This document shows, piece after piece, positions 42,875-50,179 of a stretch of DNA of 59,374 nucleotides; the first letter of the stretch is position 1; each line of letters starts with the position of its first letter. Source of the stretch: Chloroflexota bacterium (GTDB lineage Bacteria; Chloroflexota; Dehalococcoidia; Bin125); assembly GCA_009838735.1 (NCBI GenBank), contig VXQZ01000046.1, forward strand, positions 1 to 59,374, read 5' to 3'. The position numbers and the translations under genes were made by a program. The notes below the pieces were generated by a model. That model made no database searches. It was not told the DNA's origin and was given only the letters and a program-made list of their open reading frames with translations.

Positions 42875-44176
42875 ATGCCCGGACCGCTCGACGGGATCAA
42901 GGTCCTCGAACTGACCCAGATCGTCGCGGGGCCGATGTGCGGCGTGATGCTCTCGGACCTCGGTGCGGACGTGGTCAAAATTGAGTCGCCGCAAGGCGAC
43001 GCGGTGCGTCTCGTGGGTCAGTTCATGCCGCATGAGTCCAAGGTGTTTCACGTCATGAATCGAGGCAAGCGGGGGATTGTCCTGAATCTGCAATCCGAAG
43101 CAGGCCGCGCGGTCGTCCGCCGGTTGGTCCGTGACTTCGACGTGTTTGTGATAAATGCCCGTCCCGGCGTCGCCGAGCGGTTGGGAGTGGACTACCAGAG
43201 CCTCAGTGCGGAGAATCCGCAGCTCGTCTACCTGGAAAACAGCGCCTTTGGCCCCGAAGGACCATCGGCCGACCGGGCCGGGGCCGACATTATTGCTCAG
43301 GCCTACTCGGGACTTCTGGCGGCGAACGAGAAGCTGGATGAGCAGGGCGGCCCTGCGGCGAGCTCGGCGACCGTACCCGTCGACTACGGCGCCGCATGGA
43401 CCAGCGCGATGTCAATTTGCGCCGCACTCTTTCACCGTGAACGCACCGGCCGCGGTCAGCGCATTGAAACGTCGTTGCTGGGTGCGGCGCTCACGTTTCA
43501 GAACACCAGCGTTGCCAGAGTGCCCGTCAGCGATGCTGACCTGCTCCAACCGTCAATCGATGCCGTGAATGAGATCCGTTCGCGGGGCGGGACATATCGC
43601 GAGATGCTTGACGCGCGTAACGGCACACGCACAATGCTTGGCGCGGCTTACTTCCTCTACTACGGCGGATATCAAGCGGCCGACGGCGCAATTATGCTGG
43701 GCTGCGTGACCTCGTCGAATCGGCAGCAGGTGCGTAATGCGCTTGGTCTCACCGAGGCTGACGATCCCACGGATTCGGAGCATTTCAATCCGCTCGACCC
43801 TGATTCGGCGGAGATGGTTGAACATGCGCGGAAGAACATCTCAGCCCGATTTCTCAGCGATACGACCGCCAACTGGATTGCCAAGCTGGACGCTGCCGGC
43901 GCGCCCGCCTCCCAGGTCAACCTCCCCGAAGACATGTTCGATGATCCACAGGTCCAGGCGATTGGCGCGATTGCCGAGATCGAGCATCCGCTGACCGGTC
44001 CGGAGCAACTGGTCGGTCCCGTCTACCGAATGTCCGACTCACCGCCCGATGCCAGTGGCCCATCGCCGATCTTCGACGGCGACACCGACGACATCTTGCG
44101 CGAACACGGGTACGCCGAGACTGAGATCTCCGCACTGCGGGAGCTGGGGGCGGTCGGCGTGGAGGCAGGTGACTGA
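42875..44176 (+). CDS. Class III CoA-transferase (3)
   Basis: The protein has 433 residues and is a tandem paralogue of gene 2, 8 nt downstream (KVLELTQIVAGPMCGVMLSD; Asp138 in RAGADIIAQAYSG; FLYYGGYQAADGAIMLG). The variable region around residues 210-250 differs most and may set substrate choice. The pair could be subunits of a heterodimer, since family III enzymes form interlocked dimers. Confidence 0.94.
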   Translation: MPGPLDGIKVLELTQIVAGPMCGVMLSDLGADVVKIESPQGDAVRLVGQFMPHESKVFHVMNRGKRGIVLNLQSEAGRAVVRRLVRDFDVFVINARPGVAERLGVDYQSLSAENPQLVYLENSAFGPEGPSADRAGADIIAQAYSGLLAANEKLDEQGGPAASSATVPVDYGAAWTSAMSICAALFHRERTGRGQRIETSLLGAALTFQNTSVARVPVSDADLLQPSIDAVNEIRSRGGTYREMLDARNGTRTMLGAAYFLYYGGYQAADGAIMLGCVTSSNRQQVRNALGLTEADDPTDSEHFNPLDPDSAEMVEHARKNISARFLSDTTANWIAKLDAAGAPASQVNLPEDMFDDPQVQAIGAIAEIEHPLTGPEQLVGPVYRMSDSPPDASGPSPIFDGDTDDILREHGYAETEISALRELGAVGVEAGD

Positions 44177-44181
44177 GACGG

Positions 44182-44679
44182 TCAACCGCCGCTGACGGGA
44201 TATGGATCCGTCTCACTCAGCTCCCGTTGCGACTCTAATATCGAGAACCCGTCGATCTCTTTGCCCTGCCACAACGTCTTGATGTATTCGAGCACAGCGA
44301 CGATCTCTTCGTGGGACAGCTCATCCTTGAACGACGGCATGTTGCTGCCGAAGCCGATACCGGCGCCACCCTCGCTGACGATGCCGTAGAGCACGCCGTC
44401 GGAGTGATGCCAGGTGTGACCCTCGCCGTTGAGCGGTGGTGGCGGCAGGCGGCCATCCTCGTCGCGCACCATCCAGTCCTCGGCGCCCTCGCCGTTCGCG
44501 CCGTGGCAGGCGGCGCAGGTCGAGGCGAAGACTTGCTCCCCGGTCCGGGGTCCGCTGACGTCCTCTGATTGTTCCGACGACAACACAGCGACCGGTTCGG
44601 GCTCGCCGCAGGCGGCGATCAGGGCGGTCAAGGTGACCAATGCGGCCAGGACGAGCGAGGTCTGAAACCAGCGCCTCAC
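44182..44679 (-). CDS. Cytochrome c lipoprotein
   Basis: The protein has 165 residues from GTG 44679 (SD CGGAGG). Lipobox LIAAC gives Cys24. One heme motif, C55-AA-C58-H59, lies in STCAACHGANGEG, and Met ligand candidates are in GSNMPSFKDELSHEE, as in class I cytochromes. It is anchored outside the cell and could pass electrons to a terminal oxidase. It is divergent from the aminotransferase gene. Confidence 0.92.
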   Translation of the reverse strand: MRRWFQTSLVLAALVTLTALIAACGEPEPVAVLSSEQSEDVSGPRTGEQVFASTCAACHGANGEGAEDWMVRDEDGRLPPPPLNGEGHTWHHSDGVLYGIVSEGGAGIGFGSNMPSFKDELSHEEIVAVLEYIKTLWQGKEIDGFSILESQRELSETDPYPVSGG

Positions 44680-44769
44680 CGCAACCTCCGTGGGCCAATG
44701 GTATCCAGTGGCTGAACGGCAGTGGGCAAGTACCCTCGATGCAGAACGAGGCGAGATCGGAGGTCGATC

Positions 44770-45942
44770 ATGGTGCTCCCCACAGCCGCGGCGCGGAACC
44801 TCGGCACGGAAACGGCATTTGAAGTGCTGGCGCGAGCGAACAAACTCGCCGCCGAGGGACGATCGATCATCAATCTCGGCATCGGACAGCCCGACTTCGC
44901 CACGCCCGACAACATTGTCCGCGCCGGAGAGCAAGCGCTCGCCGACGGCAAGCATGGCTACACGCCCGGCGCCGGCATCCCCGAGCTGCGAGAGTCTGTC
45001 GCCCGCGACCTGCAGCGCCGCCACGGGGCCGAGGTCGACCCGGATTCCGTACTCATCACTCCCGGCGCCAAGCCCGTCATGTTCTTCGCCGCACTGCTGA
45101 TGGGCGAACCCGGCGCAGAGATCATGTACCCAAATCCCGGATTCCCGATCTATGAGTCGGTGATCCGCTTCTCCGGTGCGACCCCGGTTCCGATCGAGCT
45201 GCACGAGTCGAGCGGGTTCACCTTCGATCCGGACCAGGTGCTGAGCCAGATCAACGAGCGCACCCGATTGATCATCCTCAACAGCCCGGCCAATCCGACC
45301 GGAGGCGTCTACTCACGCGAGCAGGTTGAGCGGCTGGTCGAGGGCCTCGAACGATGGCCGGACGTGGTCATCCTCAGTGACGAGATTTATTCCCGCATCC
45401 TTTATGAGGGCCTCGAACACACTTCCTGGCTCAACTATCCGCAGCTCCGCGATCGCCTGATCGTGCTCGACGGCTGGAGCAAGACCTACGCCATGACCGG
45501 ATGGCGGCTGGGCTTCGGCGTCTTCCCGCCGGACCTCTTCCCCTTCGCCGAGCGCCTGGCGATCAACAGCTATTCCTGCCCCAACGCCGCCACGCAGTAC
45601 GCCGCAATTGAAGCGCTGGACGGTCCGCAGGAAGCGGTTGACATCATGACGACCGCCTTCGACGAGCGCCGCCAGGTGATCGTGAAGGAGCTCAACGACG
45701 TCCCCGGCGTGAGTTGCGTCACCCCGCTCGGCGCGTTCTATGCCTTCCCCAACATCTCCGAAACCGGCATCGACGCCCGCACGCTGCAGGAACGCCTGCT
45801 GGAAGAAGCCGGCCTTGCTGTAATCGCGGGTACCAGCTTCGGACACCTCGGCGAGGGCTATCTGCGCTTCAGCTACGCCGCATCGCTCGAGGAAATCGTC
45901 GAAGGCGTCGACAGAATGCGTACCCTGTTGGCCAACAGCTAA
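44770..45942 (+). CDS. Class I/II aminotransferase (aspartate-like)
   Basis: The protein has 390 residues and uses PLP. The PLP lysine is K238 in LDGWSKTYAMTGWRLGFGV. INLGIGQPDFATPDN, NSPANPTGGVYS and LRFSYAASLEE match aminotransferase subgroup Ialpha/AspC-like. Substrates are an amino acid and a 2-oxoacid. ATG 44770 has GATCGGAGG upstream, and a -10-like TACCCT lies at 44731. Confidence 0.93.
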   Translation: MVLPTAAARNLGTETAFEVLARANKLAAEGRSIINLGIGQPDFATPDNIVRAGEQALADGKHGYTPGAGIPELRESVARDLQRRHGAEVDPDSVLITPGAKPVMFFAALLMGEPGAEIMYPNPGFPIYESVIRFSGATPVPIELHESSGFTFDPDQVLSQINERTRLIILNSPANPTGGVYSREQVERLVEGLERWPDVVILSDEIYSRILYEGLEHTSWLNYPQLRDRLIVLDGWSKTYAMTGWRLGFGVFPPDLFPFAERLAINSYSCPNAATQYAAIEALDGPQEAVDIMTTAFDERRQVIVKELNDVPGVSCVTPLGAFYAFPNISETGIDARTLQERLLEEAGLAVIAGTSFGHLGEGYLRFSYAASLEEIVEGVDRMRTLLANS

Positions 45943-45960
45943 GGGACCAAGGAGCCGCAC

Positions 45961-46431
45961 ATGGCCCGCTTCGAATACATCTCACGTAACAAGCTCGAAC
46001 TCAAGGACGGCTTCCGCCACGCGACGCTCGGCGAGGTGCCTGGACAGGTCGTCTACGGCGTCCAGGGCAAACTCAAGGAACACTATGGGGTGCCTGAGGA
46101 CGCGCCGCCGATGACGGCGACGCTCGACCACATCGTCGCCGCGGTCGGCGGTTGAATGTACGGCACGCTGGCGCGGGCAATGTCCGCGCGCAAGGTCGAG
46201 TTCGACCCCAACACCTACAAGGCCGACGTTCTGGGAACGATCGAGGGCGAAGACAACCAGACGATCCGGATCACGAAGATCCACGTCATCTTCAAGATTC
46301 CGGGCATCGCAGAAGAACAGCGAGCCGCCGCCGAGCGCGCGGTCAAGTTCCACGCCCCCGGCTGTCCGGCGCACGAGAGCGTCAAGGACGCGATCGACAT
46401 CACCTGGGAAGCCGACTACGGGGACAACTAG
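45961..46431 (+). CDS. Selenocysteine-containing OsmC-like protein
   Basis: The first frame is only 64 residues. Read through TGA 46153-46155 as selenocysteine it is 156 residues. Before the TGA, TATLDHIVAAVGG matches the OsmC stretch that precedes the peroxidatic Cys, and after it MYGTLARAMSARKVEFDPN continues the family; the second active-site Cys is present in HAPGCPAHESV. So TGA falls exactly on the catalytic Cys (Sec65). OsmC proteins reduce organic hydroperoxides. The gene begins 18 nt after the aminotransferase gene with SD AAGGAG. A SECIS-like hairpin follows. OsmC-like selenoproteins have been reported in other bacteria. A two-gene or mutated reading is the alternative. Confidence 0.85.
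46171..46189 (+). promoter_or_regulatory. Putative bacterial SECIS hairpin (OsmC-like gene)
   Basis: GCGCGG, loop GCAATGT, CCGCGC makes a 6-bp all-GC stem. The loop opens with G and starts 21 nt after the TGA, the same spacing as at the FTR-like gene. A G-U pair could shorten the loop to CAATG. Confidence 0.65.
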
Positions 46432-46670
46432 TCCTCGACCGGTCGGCGCGCGTTCCAGATCACTTCCTTCGGCAGTGGCCCGGGCTGCGGCTGCGGTTCC
46501 GCTCTGGGCCGATTCGAGATGTCGCCGGTGGTGATGTCGATGAAGTCGTCCAACACGAGAGGCTTGCCGCCGATGGTGAATCGGGCGTTCTCGGAGATGG
46601 GAAAGTTCCGGTCGGGCTCTTCCGACGCTTCCTCGTCGACTTCCGGGACATCCTGATCCTGGTCCGACAT
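46428..46670 (-). CDS. Small acidic hypothetical protein
   Basis: The protein has 80 residues, acidic at the N-terminus (DQDQDVPEVDEEASEEPD) and with a central conserved-looking part (IGGKPLVLDDFIDITTGDIS) and a Pro-rich tail. No family recognised. Its stop overlaps the OsmC-like gene stop by CTAG, the arrangement used throughout this window for real convergent genes. Confidence 0.6.
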   Translation of the reverse strand: MSDQDQDVPEVDEEASEEPDRNFPISENARFTIGGKPLVLDDFIDITTGDISNRPRAEPQPQPGPLPKEVIWNARRPVED

Positions 46671-46680
46671 GCCCGCAACC

Positions 46681-46686
46681 TAGCAT
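46681..46686 (+). promoter_or_regulatory. -10-like box, leaderless RibD-like gene
   Basis: TAGCAT ends 6 nt before ATG 46693 without a Shine-Dalgarno, as for pyk, orn and PAC2. Confidence 0.45.
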
Positions 46687-46692
46687 GAGCTC

Positions 46693-47445
46693 ATGCCTCG
46701 ACCCGATCCGGATGAGATCGATTACACCGCGCTGAGCTTTCCCGATCCGCCTCCGGATCGGCCGTTCGTCGCGATCAACATGGTCATGTCGGCCGACGGC
46801 CGCACGGTCGTCGACGGCACCGAACGGGGTCTGGGCTCGAAGCTCGACCAGCGCTTGATGCGCGAGCTGCGCGTCCACTTCGATGTCGTGATGAACGGCG
46901 GCGCAACGTTCCGCGCTTCGGGCACGTCGGCCCGCCTCAACGATCCCGGGCTGGAGCAGTGGCGCCTGGATCGAGGAATGACGCCCTCACCGATCGCCGC
47001 TGTGCTCACTCGCAGCGGAGACCTCCCGCCAGAGCGCAGATTCTTCACCGACGACCGATTTCAGGCCGTGATCTACCTCTCCAGCGCCGCGCCTGCCGCC
47101 GTGAGGCGCGAACTGGAGGCCCACGGCCGGCCGGTGGTCAGCGTGCCAGAGGAAGCCGAGGCGGTCGCCGCACTCGATCACATGAAGCGCGAGCTGGGGG
47201 CAACCCGAGTCCTGGTCGAAGGCGGCGCAACCCTGAACGGGGAGCTGATTCAGCTAGGACTGGTCGACGAATACTTCCTCACCCTCGCGCCCAGAGTCGC
47301 AGGCGGCGACAGCGCGCACCCAGCCGTCCAATGGCCCGGTGAGCCGACCGCGGCGGGCATCAGGCAACTGTCGCTGGTCCACGCCAGGCCCGCGCAGACC
47401 GGTGAACTGTTCCTCCGGTACCGCGTCGAGCCTATGCGCGGCTAG
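46693..47445 (+). CDS. RibD C-terminal domain reductase
   Basis: The protein has 250 residues of the dihydrofolate-reductase-like RibD_C family. FVAINMVMSADGRTVV opens the fold, VVMNGGATFRASGT follows, and VLVEGGATLNGELIQLGLVDEYFLTLAPRV closes it. It is a stand-alone NADPH reductase; it may reduce a pyrimidine in riboflavin synthesis or another substrate, since no deaminase domain is attached. Its stop overlaps the convergent NHL gene by CTAG. Confidence 0.88.
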   Translation: MPRPDPDEIDYTALSFPDPPPDRPFVAINMVMSADGRTVVDGTERGLGSKLDQRLMRELRVHFDVVMNGGATFRASGTSARLNDPGLEQWRLDRGMTPSPIAAVLTRSGDLPPERRFFTDDRFQAVIYLSSAAPAAVRRELEAHGRPVVSVPEEAEAVAALDHMKRELGATRVLVEGGATLNGELIQLGLVDEYFLTLAPRVAGGDSAHPAVQWPGEPTAAGIRQLSLVHARPAQTGELFLRYRVEPMRG

Positions 47446-48386
47446 CCTTCGCGCACGAGCTTGCTCAGCGAGTGCAGCTCGGCGCCGAGGGCTTTGCCGC
47501 GGATCGTGTTGCAGACCTCTCCGACGTAGATGTCTCCCTTTGAGTCGACGGCGATTCCGTGGGGGGCGATGAACTTGCCCGCTTCATCTCCCTCGTCGGG
47601 ATGACCGAGGAGCGCGAGGCGGTTGCCCGAACGGTCGTAGACGCTGACTCGGTGACCCAGGCCGGGTGCGTCCTGCATCCCGCCCATTTCATTCAGTTCG
47701 CCGATGTAGATGTTTCCGTCGGGCGCCAGCGTCAGGCCGTCGGGCCGGTGGATGTTGTTCCACATCGTCACGAACTGGCCCGACTCCGAGAAGATCTGCA
47801 CCCGGTGGCATTCGCGGTCGGCGATGTACAGCAACCCGTCCTCGTCGATCGCGATGTTGTGCGGGCGGATGAACTGACCAGCGTCGATGCCCGGCGTGCC
47901 CCAGGTCTGCTTGTGATTGCCGTCGGCGTCGAAGCGGTGGACGCAACTGTTGCCGTAGCCGTCGGTCACAAAGATGTCGCCCGACTTCGGACTGACGGCC
48001 GCGTGGGTGGGACGGTTGAACGGCTTGCCAGCCCAGGCCGGCGCCGGATTGTACGGGTCGCCCAGTGTCTGCAGCAGTTCGCCGTCGGGCGACCAGCGCG
48101 TGATCGTGTGGGTGCCGTCGTCGGCGCCCCAGACATCGCCCTCGGGGCCGATCCAGATGCCGTGTGACCGATCCGTGAAGTTGCCCTGGCCCCAGCTGCC
48201 CTGCCATGTGCCATCTGCACCGAACACCATCACAGGATGTTCGGTGTTGCGGGTCAGGACGTAGACCGTGTCGTTGGCGTCGACGGCCACACCCGGGCAT
48301 TCGACGAGCGTCACGCCGTCAGGCAGTTGCTCCCATATGTCGAGCGCGGAGTAGGTGTAGTTCCCGTCAGAAAGTTGCGCTGGCAT
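47442..48386 (-). CDS. NHL-repeat beta-propeller protein
   Basis: The protein has 314 residues with repeated beta-propeller blades such as [33 protein letters not shown] and [12 protein letters not shown]. The pattern fits NHL propellers of the peptidylglycine lyase-like group. No signal peptide is visible. The ligand is unknown. SD GGGAG precedes ATG 48386. Confidence 0.85.
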   Translation of the reverse strand: MPAQLSDGNYTYSALDIWEQLPDGVTLVECPGVAVDANDTVYVLTRNTEHPVMVFGADGTWQGSWGQGNFTDRSHGIWIGPEGDVWGADDGTHTITRWSPDGELLQTLGDPYNPAPAWAGKPFNRPTHAAVSPKSGDIFVTDGYGNSCVHRFDADGNHKQTWGTPGIDAGQFIRPHNIAIDEDGLLYIADRECHRVQIFSESGQFVTMWNNIHRPDGLTLAPDGNIYIGELNEMGGMQDAPGLGHRVSVYDRSGNRLALLGHPDEGDEAGKFIAPHGIAVDSKGDIYVGEVCNTIRGKALGAELHSLSKLVREG

Positions 48387-48508
48387 CGTTATGCTCCCGT
48401 GATTCGAGGTCCTTTACGAGGTCGGCCAAGAGATGGCCTGCGGACGAGTCTAGCCCGCCAATACGCTGCCTACATGGTGTGGAAGAGGCGCCTGTTCGGG
48501 AGCGTCCG

Positions 48509-50173
48509 ATGACAGACAGCGGCGGAACTCACGAACTCTCTTATCGAATCGACGCATCAACGCCGATTCAATCGACGGTCGATACCGGCTCGGCTGAGTT
48601 CCGCGAGAACGCCGCCTGGATGCGCGGCCTGGTGGAAGAGTTGCGCGGACGTGAGGCCGTCGTCAGGAACGGTGGAGGCCAGCGCAGCGTCGACCGACAC
48701 CACTCTCGGGGCAAACTGGTCGCCCGCGAGCGCATCGAGCGCATGCTTGACCCTGACTCGCCATTCCTCGAGCTCTCCTCCCTCGCGGCGAACGGCATGT
48801 ACGGCGACGAGGCTCCAGGGGCCGGGATCGTCACGGGGATCGGCCGGGTTGCCGGGCGCGAGATCATGGTCGTCGCCAACGACGCGACCGTGAAGGGCGG
48901 CAGCTACTACCCGGTGACGGTGAAGAAACACCTGCGGGCGCAGGAGATCGCCGCACAGAATCGACTGCCCTGCGTCTATCTCGTCGACTCAGGCGGCGCG
49001 TTCTTGCCCATGCAGGCCGACGTCTTCCCCGACCGCGACCACTTCGGCCGCATTTTCTACAACCAGGCCACCATGTCTGCCGCCGGCATCCCCCAGATCG
49101 CCGCAGTCATGGGATCCTGCACGGCCGGCGGCGCGTACGTCCCGGCCATGTCCGATGAAGCAATCATTGTCGACGGCGTCGGCACCATCTTCCTGGGCGG
49201 GCCACCCCTGGTTCGCGCGGCGACCGGCGAGGAGATATCGGCCGAAGAGCTCGGCGGCGGACTGGTCCATACGCAGATCTCGGGCGTCGCCGATCATCTC
49301 GCCGAGGACGACGAGCACGCGCTGGAACTCGTCCGCGCCGCCGTCGCCAATCTGGGCCGCGAGGCCGCCGCCGACTGGCCGGTGTCACCCCCCGAGCAGA
49401 TCGAGCCTCCGTTGTACGACCCGGATGAGATCTACGGCATCGTTCCCCAATCGACGCGCAAGTCGTACGACGTGCGAGAAGTGATTGCGCGAGTCGTGGA
49501 TGGATCGCGATTGCATGAGTTCAAGCCGTCATACGGGAGTACGCTCGTCTGTGGGTTCGCGAGGGTGATGGGTCATCCGGTTGGGATCGTGGCGAACAAC
49601 GGCATTCTGTTTTCCGAGTCGGCCCTCAAAGGGGCGCACTTTATCCAGCTCTGCGCCAAGCGCGGCACTCCGCTGCTCTTCCTGCAGAACATCACCGGAT
49701 TCATGGTTGGCCGCCGCTACGAGCACGAGGGCATCGCCAAGCATGGCGCCAAGATGGTGACGGCCGTCGCCTGCGCCGAGGTGCCGAAGTTCTCGATCGT
49801 GCTGGGCGGGTCCTTCGGCGCGGGCAACTACGCGATGTGCGGACGGGCGTACTCTCCGCGTCTGCTCTGGACCTGGCCCAACGCCCGCGTCTCGGTGATG
49901 GGCGGCGAGCAGGCGGCCAACGTGCTGCTCACGATCCGACAGGACGCGCTCGCCCGGCAGGGCCAGGAGATGACCTCGGAAGAGCAACGAGAGTTCATGG
50001 CGCCCACGCTGGAGAAGTACGAAGAGGAAGGCGCCGCGTACTACGGCTCAGCCCGAATCTGGGACGACGGCATCCTCGATCCGATCGACACCCGACAGGC
50101 TCTCGCCGTTGGTCTGGCGGCCGCGCGCAATGCGCCGGTGCCGGAGTCGAACTTCGGCGTCTTCCGGATGTAG
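48509..50173 (+). CDS. mccB: Methylcrotonyl-CoA carboxylase beta subunit-like carboxyltransferase
   Basis: The protein has 554 residues with two crotonase-like carboxyltransferase domains. The segments [53 protein letters not shown] and [18 protein letters not shown] match MccB closely. It would carboxylate 3-methylcrotonyl-CoA in leucine breakdown using a biotin-carrying alpha subunit, which is not in this window. Geranyl-CoA or another acyl-CoA cannot be excluded. It precedes the acyltransferase gene by 6 nt. Confidence 0.92.
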   Translation: MTDSGGTHELSYRIDASTPIQSTVDTGSAEFRENAAWMRGLVEELRGREAVVRNGGGQRSVDRHHSRGKLVARERIERMLDPDSPFLELSSLAANGMYGDEAPGAGIVTGIGRVAGREIMVVANDATVKGGSYYPVTVKKHLRAQEIAAQNRLPCVYLVDSGGAFLPMQADVFPDRDHFGRIFYNQATMSAAGIPQIAAVMGSCTAGGAYVPAMSDEAIIVDGVGTIFLGGPPLVRAATGEEISAEELGGGLVHTQISGVADHLAEDDEHALELVRAAVANLGREAAADWPVSPPEQIEPPLYDPDEIYGIVPQSTRKSYDVREVIARVVDGSRLHEFKPSYGSTLVCGFARVMGHPVGIVANNGILFSESALKGAHFIQLCAKRGTPLLFLQNITGFMVGRRYEHEGIAKHGAKMVTAVACAEVPKFSIVLGGSFGAGNYAMCGRAYSPRLLWTWPNARVSVMGGEQAANVLLTIRQDALARQGQEMTSEEQREFMAPTLEKYEEEGAAYYGSARIWDDGILDPIDTRQALAVGLAAARNAPVPESNFGVFRM

Positions 50174-50179
50174 CCGCCG

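Noticed and set aside
45961-46431. OsmC region as two separate small genes
   Set aside because: The halves complement each other to one OsmC domain, and the second would lack a ribosome site and the fold's first half.
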